The notes beneath the pieces are model-generated. The model worked only from the letters and a program-made list of their open reading frames with translations, ran no database searches and was not told the DNA's origin. This document shows, piece after piece, positions 34,236 through 43,025 of a DNA stretch of 64,000 bases (position 1 is the first letter of the stretch; every line of letters begins with the position of its first letter). A program made the translations under genes and the position numbers. Source of the DNA: Phycisphaerales bacterium (lineage in GTDB: Bacteria > Planctomycetota > Phycisphaerae > Phycisphaerales > UBA1924); the NCBI GenBank assembly GCA_020847175.1, contig JADLCM010000034.1, forward strand, positions 82,509-146,508, written 5' to 3'.

Positions 34236-34664
34236 ATGGGCACGATCAAGTCAGAGTCCGCCGCTGAGCCGCTCGGGCCGTACCCGCACGCACGCCGGGT
34301 CGGCAACCTGGTGTTTCTCTCGGGCATCGGGCCGCGCACGCGCGGGAGCCGGGTGATCCCGGGCGCCCGCGTAGACGCCCGCAAGCACCTCACCGACTAC
34401 GACTTTGAGGCCGAGTTCCGCTCGTGCATGGAGAACGTGCGTGCCGTGCTTGAGGCGGCGGGCAGCCGCTTCGAGAACATCATCGACGTGACCAGCTTTC
34501 TCACCGACATGGCACGCGACTGGACGACCTACAACCGCGTCTACGCCGAGTACTTCCCGCCCGGACCCGGGCAGCCCTGCCGCACCACGGTTGAGGTCGC
34601 GGCGCTGCCCACCGGGGGCGACACGCCGATTCACTACGAGATCAAGGTGATCGCGACGGTGTGA
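34236..34664 (+). CDS. RidA-family protein, probable 2-aminomuconate deaminase
   Basis: The 142-residue YjgF/RidA/UK114-fold protein has AEPLGPYPHARRVGNLVFLSGIGPR, FRSCMENVRAVLEAAGSRFENIIDVTSFLTDMARDWTTYNRVYAEYF and GQPCRTTVEVAALP with the conserved Arg that binds the substrate carboxylate. Canonical RidA is about 130 residues; the longer loop SRVIPGARVDARKHLTDYDFEAEF is like that of 2-aminomuconate deaminases. Together with the upstream aldehyde dehydrogenase it would take aminomuconate semialdehyde to 4-oxalocrotonate. The other genes of the kynurenine/3-hydroxyanthranilate route are not here. Confidence 0.82.
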   Translation: MGTIKSESAAEPLGPYPHARRVGNLVFLSGIGPRTRGSRVIPGARVDARKHLTDYDFEAEFRSCMENVRAVLEAAGSRFENIIDVTSFLTDMARDWTTYNRVYAEYFPPGPGQPCRTTVEVAALPTGGDTPIHYEIKVIATV

Positions 34665-34688
34665 CCCGTCAACTCGTCCTTTGGCGCC

Positions 34689-36386
34689 TCAGTGCCCGGC
34701 GCCGTCGTGCTCACCCTCGGGGGCCGGCGCGCCGGAGGGAGCTCCGCGGTCGCCGGTCCCGGGCTCCGGCAGTTCGGTGGTCTGCGCTCGGCGTACACCT
34801 TCGGGGCTGACGCCCAGCGTCATCGGCGCGACCCGGCCCGCCTTCGTCGCGGCCTGCATCAGGGGTTCGGCGAAAGCGATCAGGACAATGACGCCGAGCG
34901 CGGAGACCGCACCCGCGAGAGGGCGCGCGAGAATCGTGGTGGGGGCGTACGTGGAGCCCTGGGGTTCATCAAGCAGGCTGACCGCCACGAGCCGCAGGTA
35001 GTAGAACGCCGCGATGGCCGAGTTGAGCCCGAGGATCACGACGAGCGCGTAATCACCCGCCGCGATGCCCGCGGAGAACAGCCCGAACTTTCCGAAGAAC
35101 CCGAGGAGCGGGGGCAGCCCCAGCAGGCTGAGCGCGGAGAGAACCATCGTCCACCCCGCGAGCGGGGAGGAGCGGCACAGGCCCCGCACATCGCCGAACT
35201 CATCGGCCTCGACGAGCTCCCCATCCGGGTTGCGCCGCTCCATCGAGGCCAGCACGGCGAAGGCGCCGAGGTTGCCCACCCCGTAGACGAGCAGGTAGAA
35301 AAGCACCGCGGCGACGCCCGACTGCGCGAAGGAGTAGCCCGACTCTTCCCCCGCGGCGGCCCCGGCCAGCACGCCCACGAGCATGTAACCCGAATGCGCG
35401 ACCGACGAGTAGCCCAGCATGCGCTTGATCGATGTCTGGAGCACGGCCATGACGTTGCCGACGGTCATGGTGAGCGCGGCGATGACCCAGAGCGCGATGC
35501 GCAGCTCGGCGGGAAGGGCGAAGCCCGCCCCATACACGTCGCGCCCGTCCACGAACCCGTATGACCACCCGGCGCACGAGACCAGCGTCAGGATGGTCAC
35601 AAAGCCCGCCGTCTTGGGCACAAAGGCGAGCATCGCCGAGACCGGCGCTGCCGCGCCCTGGTAGACATCGGGCGTGTAGAAGTGCATGGGCACAGCGGCG
35701 ATCTTGAATGACACGCCCACCACCGCCAGCATGAGCCCGGCCATGGCGATGGGGTTGATGTCGCCCGCAGCACCCTGCCTGGCAAGTTCGCGGGCGATTT
35801 GGGCGAGGTTCGTGCTTCCCGTGCCGCCGTAGAGCAGGGCGAAACCGTAGAGGAAGATGCCGGCCCCGAGCGCGCCGAGGAAGAAGTACTTGACCCCCGC
35901 CTCCTGGGCGCGGGTGCCCCGGGTGGAAACGGCCACCATCACATATGTGGGCAGGCTGGTGAGTTCGAGGGCCAGGAAGAGCCAGATGAGATCATCGGCC
36001 GTGGCGCACAGCATCGCGCCCATGAGGCTGAAGAGGAAGAACGCGTGAAACTCGGCCCGGTTTGAGCGCATGGCGCTGAAGGCGCGCCGTCCCGCCGCGA
36101 TCTCCTCTTCGTCGCGCCGGTCAACCACCCCCGAGAGCAGCAGCACCAGGAGAAGGCCGACGCCCGCCAGGATCGCCTTGACGTACGGGAGCAGCCCGGG
36201 CAGGGGCGTCGTGTTCCCGGCGCTCGTGTTGATCGCGAGCAGGCCCGCGATCAGCAGCGAACCGGCGCTTGCGAACCCGCACAGCGATCGCACCTCACGC
36301 TTGGGCGAAAGGCCGATCACCATGACAAGACACGCGCCCAGGAAGAGCACGATCTCGGGGTAGAGCAGGCTCAGGCGTTCAATCAT
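34689..36386 (-). CDS. nuoN: NADH-quinone oxidoreductase subunit N
   Basis: This antiporter-like proton-pumping subunit of complex I sits in the inner membrane. It is 565 residues, with about 14 hydrophobic segments, and signatures ALELTSLPTYVMVA, KYFFLGALGAGIFLYG, FKIAAVPMHFYTPDVYQGAAAPVSAMLAFVPK and MLGYSSVAHSGYMLVG, where the pumping Lys and Glu lie. About 60 residues of polar, Pro/Glu-rich tail (PMTLGVSPEGVRRAQTTE to the end) extend beyond the usual C-terminus. The ATG overlaps the nuoM stop by four bases (ATGA). It is the last of the five nuo genes here. Confidence 0.93.
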   Translation of the reverse strand: MIERLSLLYPEIVLFLGACLVMVIGLSPKREVRSLCGFASAGSLLIAGLLAINTSAGNTTPLPGLLPYVKAILAGVGLLLVLLLSGVVDRRDEEEIAAGRRAFSAMRSNRAEFHAFFLFSLMGAMLCATADDLIWLFLALELTSLPTYVMVAVSTRGTRAQEAGVKYFFLGALGAGIFLYGFALLYGGTGSTNLAQIARELARQGAAGDINPIAMAGLMLAVVGVSFKIAAVPMHFYTPDVYQGAAAPVSAMLAFVPKTAGFVTILTLVSCAGWSYGFVDGRDVYGAGFALPAELRIALWVIAALTMTVGNVMAVLQTSIKRMLGYSSVAHSGYMLVGVLAGAAAGEESGYSFAQSGVAAVLFYLLVYGVGNLGAFAVLASMERRNPDGELVEADEFGDVRGLCRSSPLAGWTMVLSALSLLGLPPLLGFFGKFGLFSAGIAAGDYALVVILGLNSAIAAFYYLRLVAVSLLDEPQGSTYAPTTILARPLAGAVSALGVIVLIAFAEPLMQAATKAGRVAPMTLGVSPEGVRRAQTTELPEPGTGDRGAPSGAPAPEGEHDGAGH

Positions 36387-38017
36387 GGGCGACCCCCTTG
36401 CGGGGCCAGCGGCGCGCCGCGAACGCCGGCATGCTCCCACACCCAGTCCACCGCGCGGGTCGTCGGCGCCTCCAGCGTCTGGAGCACGGGACGCGGGTAG
36501 AGCCCGAGCACCAGGCAGAGGGCCGCCAGGGGCAGCAAGATCACGATCTCGCGCGCCGACAGGTCGGGCGGGAGCACCGGCGGAGCGTGGGACTCGTGCG
36601 CGTGGTGAGCGTGAGGCTCGCGCAATGGGCCGAAACACATCTTGCCCACCATCATCAGGAGGTACATCGCCGCAACGATGATCCCCGTGCCCGCCACGGC
36701 CGCGTACACAGGCCCGAGCACGCCGCGTGTGGCCCCGACCTGGCCGGCCCGAACGAACTCGCTGTCGGCCTGGAAGGCGCCCATGAGGCACATGAACTCG
36801 GACACGAACCCGTTGAGGCCGGGCAAAGCGACCGAGGCCATGGCGAAGAACACCATGAATGTCGCCCAGATCGGCATCTTGGCCGCGAGCCCGCCGACTT
36901 CGCGCATCGAGCGCGTGTGGTAGCGCTCGTACATCATGCCGATGAGCAGGAAGAGCGCCCCGGTGGATAGGCCGTGATTGACCATGTACAGAACGCTGCC
37001 CGCGAGCCCGATCTGGTTGAGGGCGACCATGCCCAGGATGCAGAACCCGAGGTGCGACACCGAGGAATACGCCACCAGTTTCTTCACGTCCTCCTGCACC
37101 CAGCAGATGAGCCCGGCGTAGACGATGCCCATGATGCAAAGGACGGCGAGGAACGGGGCGTACTCGACCACGGCGGAGGGCACGAACGGGAGCACGAAAC
37201 GGTACATTCCGTAGGTGCCCAGCTTCAGCAGCACGCCCGCCAGAATCACCGAGCCCGCCGTCGGAGCCTCGGTGTGGGCCAGGGGCAGCCAGGTGTGCAG
37301 CGGAAAGAGCGGCACCTTGACCGCGAACCCGGCCATCATCGCCGCGAGCACCCACGCCTGCTGGCCGGAACTCATCCTGACCGCCGCGTGCTGCAGGGCG
37401 CCGATGTCAAAGGTCCACTTGCCGGCCCCGGGGCCGTCAGTGGGGACGAGCTGCGTGGCGTTGAACCAGACCACGAACAGCAGACCGGCGAGCGTGAGCA
37501 CCGACCCGGTGAAGGTGTAGAGGAAGAACTTGGTCGCCGCCTTCTTGCGGTTGGTTGATCCGTAGAGGCTGATGAGGATGTACATGGGAACGAGGGTGAA
37601 CTCGAAGCAGGTGTAGAACAGCACGAGGTCGCGGGCGCAGAACACGCCGGTCATGGCGCTCTGCAGAACCAGCAGCCAGCCGTAGTACGTGCGGCGCCGG
37701 TGCTCGATCGCGGTGAACGAGGCATAGACGCAGATCGGGCCGAGCAGCGCCGTGAGCCCGATGAGCAGCATCGCCACCGAATCCGCCCCGACCGAGAGGC
37801 TCAGGCCCAGGCTCGGCGCCCACTCCAGGCGCCCCACGCCCTGCATGTCCGCGCCGTGATCCCACCGGAACTGCACCATCGCCACGCCCGCAGCGCCGAG
37901 CGCGAGCAGGGTGGTCCAGAGGGCGACGGTCCTGGCCTGCCCTTCGGGGCGCAGGGCCAGCACCGCCGCACCGGCGAGGGGGAGAAGCGTCAGGATGACG
38001 AGCAGCGTCGCACTCAC
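36383..38017 (-). CDS. nuoM: NADH-quinone oxidoreductase subunit M
   Basis: This antiporter-like proton-pumping subunit has 544 residues. Signatures are FTLVPMYILISLYGSTNRKKAATKFFLYTFTGSVLTLAG, FAVKVPLFPLHTWLPLAHTEAPTAGSVILAGVLLKLGTYG and KKLVAYSSVSHLGFCILGM; the Glu of transmembrane helix 5 is in FEFTLVPM. GTG 38017 is chosen because it overlaps the nuoL stop as GTGA; an upstream GTG at 38032 gives five more residues. A His-rich stretch (PHAHHAHESHAPP) lies near the C-terminal end in a loop, similar in kind to that in NuoL. Confidence 0.93.
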   Translation of the reverse strand: MSATLLVILTLLPLAGAAVLALRPEGQARTVALWTTLLALGAAGVAMVQFRWDHGADMQGVGRLEWAPSLGLSLSVGADSVAMLLIGLTALLGPICVYASFTAIEHRRRTYYGWLLVLQSAMTGVFCARDLVLFYTCFEFTLVPMYILISLYGSTNRKKAATKFFLYTFTGSVLTLAGLLFVVWFNATQLVPTDGPGAGKWTFDIGALQHAAVRMSSGQQAWVLAAMMAGFAVKVPLFPLHTWLPLAHTEAPTAGSVILAGVLLKLGTYGMYRFVLPFVPSAVVEYAPFLAVLCIMGIVYAGLICWVQEDVKKLVAYSSVSHLGFCILGMVALNQIGLAGSVLYMVNHGLSTGALFLLIGMMYERYHTRSMREVGGLAAKMPIWATFMVFFAMASVALPGLNGFVSEFMCLMGAFQADSEFVRAGQVGATRGVLGPVYAAVAGTGIIVAAMYLLMMVGKMCFGPLREPHAHHAHESHAPPVLPPDLSAREIVILLPLAALCLVLGLYPRPVLQTLEAPTTRAVDWVWEHAGVRGAPLAPQGGRP

Positions 38018-40260
38018 AGGATGAGCATCCACACGAGGATGAGAACCGCGCCCAGGCCCACGGCCATGCCCGCGGCGTACCCGTGCAGGTCGCCGCCCTG
38101 GGTGGGGCGGAGGCGCTGCGCGGCGGCGCGGGGAAGCCAGCCGAAGAGATTCACAAGACCGTCAATCAGCAGCTTGTCGATGAGATGGAAGACGTGCGAG
38201 AGCACCCAGAGCGGGGTGCGCACCAGCGCATCGTACAACTCATCCACCAGCCACTTGCGCCGGGCCCAGCCCGCCACCGGCCCGAGCGCCGGCACCAGGG
38301 CATCAGCCCTGGACGTGCCCGCGGTCTTGCGCCCGGCGTAGTGAAGCACGAACGCGATGGCGATGCCGACGGCCCCGATCGCGCCGGAGACGTAATACAT
38401 GATCTTGTGCGGGTCCTGGCCGAACAGCGTGCCGTGCGCGCTCGCTCCGGGTTCATGCAGGCCGGAGGCGAGGAACGCCGCAGTGCTCCCATGCCCGTCG
38501 GAGATGGTCGTCGCGCTGGACTCGTGAACGAGCTTTGGCACCCATCCGCCGTGCTCGCCCATGAAGTACGGGAGCGCGGCGGCGATACTCGCCGCGGCGA
38601 GGATGAGCAGCACCAGGTTGATGGCCCAGCCCGGCGCATGGGGGTGGAAGTCGTGACCATGCCCCGGCGCGGCGTGCCCCGCCGGACCGTGCTCCGCCTC
38701 CGCGTGGGCATCGCCGCGGCTGTCGTGCCCGTGCGCATCGTGCCCGTGATCGTCATGGGCGTGCAGCTCATCGCCCGGCTCGAAGGTCTTGGGGCCGACG
38801 AACACGCGGAAGAAGACGCGGAAGGTGTAGTACGCCGTGAGCCCCGCCGTGAGCAGGAGCACCCAGCCGAGGACCTGATACCCGGGGCCCATCGTTACGA
38901 AGGACTCCGCCAGGATCATGTCCTTGCTGAAGAACCCCGCGGTGAACGGCACACCCGCGAGATTGAGACACCCGATGAGCATCGCCAGCCCGACGATGCC
39001 CCATCCCTTCATGAACGCGACGCCGGAGAGCTTGCGGAGATCGAGCTGGCCCGCGAAGCCGTGCATCACCGCGCCGCAGCAGAGGAAGAGCGTGGCCTTG
39101 AAGAACGCGTGGGTGAAGACGTGGTACGCCGCCCCGGCGCTGGAGAGAAACGCCAGCCCCGCGAACATGTACCCCAGCTGCGACACCGTGGAATAGGCCA
39201 TGATGCGCTTGATGTCGAACTGGGCCATGCCGATCGTCGCCGCGAGCAGGGCCGTCAGCGCCCCCACCCACGCCACCACCGGCAGCGCGTACTCCGAGCA
39301 CAGAAAGATCGGGTATGTGCGTGCGATCAGGTAGACGCCCGCCGTCACCATGGTCGCCGCGTGGATCAGCGCTGAGACCGGCGTGGGGCCCTCCATCGCG
39401 TCCGGCAGCCAGACGTACAGCGGCAACTGGGCGCTCTTGCCGAAGGCCCCGACCATGAACAGAAGCGGGATCACCTGCACCACGAAGGGCACCTGGTCCA
39501 GGTGTCCGCTCTTGATCGCTTCGATGTACGGCTGGGCCTTGGCGAAGATCACCGCGTACTCGACGCTGCCGAAGTGCACGAAGGCGAGCATCGTGCCCAA
39601 GGCCAGGGCGAGGTCGCCGATGCGGTTCACGATGAAGGCTTTCTTGGCCGCCGCCACCGCCGCGGGCCTCTTGTAGAAGTACCCGATGAGCAGGTAGGAG
39701 CAGAGACCGACGCCCTCCCACCCCAGGTACAGGAGCAGCAGGTTGTCGCCCATCACCAGGCAGGCCATTGAAAACACGAAGAGGTTGAAGGCCGCGAAGA
39801 AGCGGCAGTAGCCCACGCCCTGGTCGTGGCTCATGTACTCGCTCGCATAGAGCGCGATGAGCGTGGCCAGCCCGGTGACGAAGAGCATCCACAGGCACGT
39901 GAGGCTGTCGATGTAGAACCCGAAGTTGGCGACCAGTCTTTGCCCTTCGCCGGTGCCCCAGGCGAAGTCAATCCAGCGGTACGAGACCGTGATCGACCGC
40001 CCGCCGGCGAGTTCCAGATACATGGAGACCGCCAGGGCGCACGATGCTCCCAGCAGGCCGACCGTCAGGAACGCCGGCAGCTTCGAGCGGACCTTGAGCG
40101 CCGCCGCCGCACCGCACAACATCGCGCCGAGCATGGGCAGGACGACGATCAGGGCCACCCACCACGGCCCGTGGGCGACCGGCCCGGCGGAGGCGTGCCC
40201 CTCCTCGGCGCCTGCCGCCAGGAGATTCAGGACCGGGATGATCGACCCGCTGTTCACCAC
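38014..40260 (-). CDS. nuoL: NADH-quinone oxidoreductase subunit L
   Basis: This largest antiporter-like subunit has 748 residues. It carries FFAAFNLFVFSMACLVMGDNLLLLYLGWEGVGLCSYLLIGYF, FGKSAQLPLYVWLPDAMEGPTPVSALIHAATMVTAG and MAYSTVSQLGYMFAG. The long lateral helix region is present at the C-terminus. Between the core and that region is a His/Asp-rich insertion of about 45 residues (starting HAHDDHGHDAHGHDSRGDAH) that would project from the membrane and could bind metal. The start is GTG 40260, or GTG 40257, with GAGGAG upstream. Confidence 0.93.
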   Translation of the reverse strand: MVNSGSIIPVLNLLAAGAEEGHASAGPVAHGPWWVALIVVLPMLGAMLCGAAAALKVRSKLPAFLTVGLLGASCALAVSMYLELAGGRSITVSYRWIDFAWGTGEGQRLVANFGFYIDSLTCLWMLFVTGLATLIALYASEYMSHDQGVGYCRFFAAFNLFVFSMACLVMGDNLLLLYLGWEGVGLCSYLLIGYFYKRPAAVAAAKKAFIVNRIGDLALALGTMLAFVHFGSVEYAVIFAKAQPYIEAIKSGHLDQVPFVVQVIPLLFMVGAFGKSAQLPLYVWLPDAMEGPTPVSALIHAATMVTAGVYLIARTYPIFLCSEYALPVVAWVGALTALLAATIGMAQFDIKRIMAYSTVSQLGYMFAGLAFLSSAGAAYHVFTHAFFKATLFLCCGAVMHGFAGQLDLRKLSGVAFMKGWGIVGLAMLIGCLNLAGVPFTAGFFSKDMILAESFVTMGPGYQVLGWVLLLTAGLTAYYTFRVFFRVFVGPKTFEPGDELHAHDDHGHDAHGHDSRGDAHAEAEHGPAGHAAPGHGHDFHPHAPGWAINLVLLILAAASIAAALPYFMGEHGGWVPKLVHESSATTISDGHGSTAAFLASGLHEPGASAHGTLFGQDPHKIMYYVSGAIGAVGIAIAFVLHYAGRKTAGTSRADALVPALGPVAGWARRKWLVDELYDALVRTPLWVLSHVFHLIDKLLIDGLVNLFGWLPRAAAQRLRPTQGGDLHGYAAGMAVGLGAVLILVWMLIL

Positions 40261-40294
40261 AAGGCTCCTCGCGCCCCGGCGGCGCGTGACGGAC

Positions 40295-40666
40295 TCATCC
40301 CCGCAGATCGCGCCACTCGCCGGCGCTCAGGCTCTCGCGCTTGCGGAAGAGCAGCACGACGAGGGCGAGCGCCATCGCCGCCTCGGCCGCGGCGACCGTG
40401 AGCACGAAGATCACGAAACTCTGCCCCGTGTGGTGCAGATGGAACCGGCTGAAGGCGACGAGCGCGATGCCCGCTGCCTGGAACATCATCTCGGTGCACA
40501 GGAACATGACGATCAGGTTCCGGCGCGTCAGAAAGCCCACCACGCCGAGGCAGAACATCACCGCCGACACCACGAGATAGTGGGCGAGCGTGATCGAGCC
40601 CATCTCTGCGGGCGGCGCGGCCTGCGCGAGCATCCACACCGGCGATGAGGCTGCAAGCAGGCTCAT
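40295..40666 (-). CDS. nuoK: NADH-quinone oxidoreductase subunit K
   Basis: This small three-helix subunit of the complex I proton path has 123 residues. It carries LAHYLVVSAVMFCLGVVGFLTRRNLIVMFLCTEMMFQAAGIALVAF, with the conserved membrane Glu in CTEMM, and FVIFVLTVAAAEAAMALALVVLLF with the second Glu. An extra 20 residues at the N-terminus (SLLAASSPVWMLAQAAPPAE) are unusual. The ATG overlaps the nuoJ stop by four bases. Confidence 0.93.
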   Translation of the reverse strand: MSLLAASSPVWMLAQAAPPAEMGSITLAHYLVVSAVMFCLGVVGFLTRRNLIVMFLCTEMMFQAAGIALVAFSRFHLHHTGQSFVIFVLTVAAAEAAMALALVVLLFRKRESLSAGEWRDLRG

Positions 40667-41649
40667 GCCTCCCCCTCGGCCGACAGCCGGCGCGACTGGT
40701 TCGCCTTGGCCTCTTCATCCAGCTCAACCTGGCGTCGGCTGAGCACCACGGCGCCCAGCATCGCCATGAGAAGGATTACACCCGCGAGTTCGATGGCGCC
40801 GGGGTGCCGGTTCAGGAAGTCGAACGCGAGTGACTCGACGTTGCGGGCATCGAAAGAGGACGGGATCGCGACGCTCCGGCGCGACGCCTCGGCGAATGCG
40901 CCGCGCACGCCCGTCGGGTCGGGCCGGGCGACCACGACCGTGCCCGTGTGCATGTCGATCACCGGCAATCCATCGGGCGTCAGGTACACCGCTTCGTCGG
41001 CCGAGATCGCCTTGGCCCGGTGCAGCGCACGCTCAAGCCGGCGCGGCACGCGCTCCATCGCCTCCTGGCTCTGGAACGCCGCCTGCCCCCGGTTCACCTC
41101 GATGCCGCGGACACCCCGGACGACCATCGTCGAGAGGGCCGCCAGCAGCACGAACCCGCAGACCGCTGCCAGGGCCGGCTCTCGGCTCACCTGGTCATAC
41201 TCGGGGGCGGCGGCCTCTTCTTCGTCCTCCGCCGGTGCCTGGGTCGCCAGCATGATGACGAAGATGTAGGTGATGAGAATGGCACCGGCGTAAATAATGA
41301 TGAGCGCGAACGCCATGAACTCCGCCGCGAGGATCAGGTACATCCCGGCGCTGGCGAGAATCGTGAGGATGAAGTAGAGCGCCGCGTAAACCGGGCGCGG
41401 GTGCGTGATGACGCGCAGGCACCCGCCCAGCGCGACCGCGGCGAAGACGTAGAAGTACACGTTCGGTAACTGCTTTTCGGGCGAGGCCTTCAGCCCCAGC
41501 CCGATCAGCAGAACCCCTACCCCCAGCGCCCCCAGCAGCCCGCCGATCACCTGCGGACTGATGCGCTTTCGGGGGAGTGCAAGCAGCACCCCGAGCCCGC
41601 CGAGGACTACGCCCGCGTACAGAATGAAGGGATTGATGACCTCGCCCAA
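40663..41649 (-). CDS. nuoJ: NADH-quinone oxidoreductase subunit J
   Basis: NuoJ has 328 residues, longer than the usual 170-220. The N-terminus holds two extra hydrophobic segments (ILYAGVVLGGLGVLLALP; GLLGALGVGVLLIGLGL) before the typical VYFYVFAAVALGGCLRVITHPRPVYAALYFILTILASAGMYLILAAEFMAFALIIIYAGAILITYIFVIML. A soluble stretch of about 100 residues then precedes the last helix IELAGVILLMAMLGAVVLSRR. The start must be TTG 41649, because TGA stands three codons upstream and no ATG/GTG is close. It is the first gene of the split nuoJKLMN cluster and diverges from pgsA. Confidence 0.88.
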   Translation of the reverse strand: MGEVINPFILYAGVVLGGLGVLLALPRKRISPQVIGGLLGALGVGVLLIGLGLKASPEKQLPNVYFYVFAAVALGGCLRVITHPRPVYAALYFILTILASAGMYLILAAEFMAFALIIIYAGAILITYIFVIMLATQAPAEDEEEAAAPEYDQVSREPALAAVCGFVLLAALSTMVVRGVRGIEVNRGQAAFQSQEAMERVPRRLERALHRAKAISADEAVYLTPDGLPVIDMHTGTVVVARPDPTGVRGAFAEASRRSVAIPSSFDARNVESLAFDFLNRHPGAIELAGVILLMAMLGAVVLSRRQVELDEEAKANQSRRLSAEGEA

Positions 41650-41796
41650 CGGACGTCACCCCGCACCCGAGATGCGCCGAACCCAAATGGCCGGCGCGGC
41701 CGATCCTTGCCTCGCGGCTTCAGCCGCTTCACAGGGTCCAGAGGATAGAGGCTCCCACCCAAGCCTTCAACTCCGGGGCGTTCTCCCCACCGCCCG

Positions 41797-42456
41797 ATGG
41801 TGCTGGGGGTGTCGCACGCGCCGCTACCATGTGCGGTGCTCAGCCCCTATGCCAAGTCACGCATCCCCAACGCGCTCACCGTGTCGCGCGTCGCGCTCGC
41901 CGGGGTTTTTTTCGCGGTCCTGAGCCTCCCCGCCCCCGGGCTTCCCCCATCCTGGTCGCTCTGGGCCGGCGCGGCGATCTTTGTCCTCGCCGCCCTCACC
42001 GACGCACTTGACGGGCGCCTGGCTCGCAAGTGGAACGTCGTCAGCCGGTTCGGTCGCATCCTCGACCCCTTCGCGGACAAGGTGCTGGTGCTCGGTGCGT
42101 TCGTCATGCTCGCGGGCCCTGCCTTTGCGCGCCCCGGGGCGGACGGCCCCACGATGCTCTCCGGCGTCGCGCCCTGGATGACCGTGGTCATCCTTGCGCG
42201 CGAGCTGCTGGTGACGTCTCTGCGCGGCCTCGCCGAGGGGCAGGGTGCCGACTTCTCCGCGCTCAAGGCCGGGAAACTCAAGATGATCGTGCAGTCGGCT
42301 GCAATTCCGATCATCCTCGTGCTGCTCGCGCTGAGCGCGGGCGACCCCGGCGTGCCCCTTGTGCGCGCCAATGCCTGGGTGGCGTGGGCCGTGACCGCTG
42401 TCACGGCCTGGAGCGCTGTGCCGTACGTGATGAAGGCACGCCGCGTGCGGGGATGA
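41797..42456 (+). CDS. pgsA: CDP-diacylglycerol--glycerol-3-phosphate 3-phosphatidyltransferase
   Basis: This inner-membrane enzyme makes phosphatidylglycerol phosphate. The CDP-alcohol phosphotransferase signature D-x2-D-G-x2-A-R-x8-9-G-x3-D-x3-D is complete in DALDGRLARKWNVVSRFGRILDPFADK. The 219-residue length suits PgsA. The N-terminus reads SRIPNALTVSRVALAGVFFAV, as usual. A GTG at 41836 would remove 13 less typical residues and is an alternative start. The next step, PgpA, is also in the window, about 5 kb away. Confidence 0.9.
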   Translation: MVLGVSHAPLPCAVLSPYAKSRIPNALTVSRVALAGVFFAVLSLPAPGLPPSWSLWAGAAIFVLAALTDALDGRLARKWNVVSRFGRILDPFADKVLVLGAFVMLAGPAFARPGADGPTMLSGVAPWMTVVILARELLVTSLRGLAEGQGADFSALKAGKLKMIVQSAAIPIILVLLALSAGDPGVPLVRANAWVAWAVTAVTAWSAVPYVMKARRVRG

Positions 42457-42512
42457 CCCTCACGGGCGGCGCACGAACACCCGCCCGGGCTCGAAGGATC
42501 ACAGTGTGATGG

Positions 42513-43025
42513 TCAAGCCGCGGGCACGCCTGCCGCACCGGGCCCGGAGCCGCCCGACCGCCCGTAAAGCACGCGATCGACGCCGCCGAAGCCACACCCG
42601 ACGACGCACACGACCAACGACATCGAGAGCAGGATCACATCCTGCGCCACGTGGCACCACGAGGGCGGACCGCTGCACAGGAACCCGGTCTTCCCGAAGC
42701 ACGAACACTCGGTCACCACGACGCCGCGGACCATCACCGAGATGATCGCGAACAGGAACGCACCCAGCAGCCCCACGCACACCAGCGCTGCCCCGCGCGT
42801 CCAGAGCCCGAGCACGAGCAACACGCCTGCGATGGCTTCGATCCACGGAAACGCGAACGCCGAGACGTACACCAGGTGGTCCGGCAGGATCTTGAACGCC
42901 TTGATGCCGTCAGCGAAGGCCGGAATGCCCTGAAACTTCAGGTACGCCGCGTACGCCATCAACCCGCCCACGACGACGCGGCAGACCATCGCCAGGCCCC
43001 GCACCGAGGGCTTGTGCTGCCTCAC
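42513..43025 (-). CDS. DoxX/MauE-like membrane protein
   Basis: The 170-residue four-helix membrane protein reads MVCRVVVGGLMAYAAYLKFQGIPAFADGIKAFKILPDHLVYVSAFAFPWIEAIAGVLLVLGLWTRGAALVCVGLLGAFLFAIISVMVRGV, followed by TECSCFGKTGFLCSGPPSWCHV. The cysteine loop CSCFG is the feature of MauE-type DoxX proteins, which are thought to pass reducing equivalents or handle thiols. GTG 43025 overlaps the upstream stop as GTGA with GGAG ahead. It closes the DUF1573-rhodanese operon. An exported thiol or sulfur role is inferred. Confidence 0.8.
   Translation of the reverse strand: MRQHKPSVRGLAMVCRVVVGGLMAYAAYLKFQGIPAFADGIKAFKILPDHLVYVSAFAFPWIEAIAGVLLVLGLWTRGAALVCVGLLGAFLFAIISVMVRGVVVTECSCFGKTGFLCSGPPSWCHVAQDVILLSMSLVVCVVGCGFGGVDRVLYGRSGGSGPGAAGVPAA

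Noticed and set aside
38083..39375. Long plus-strand open frame across nuoL
   Set aside because: Shadow of nuoL; His/Arg/Glu-rich content and no motif.
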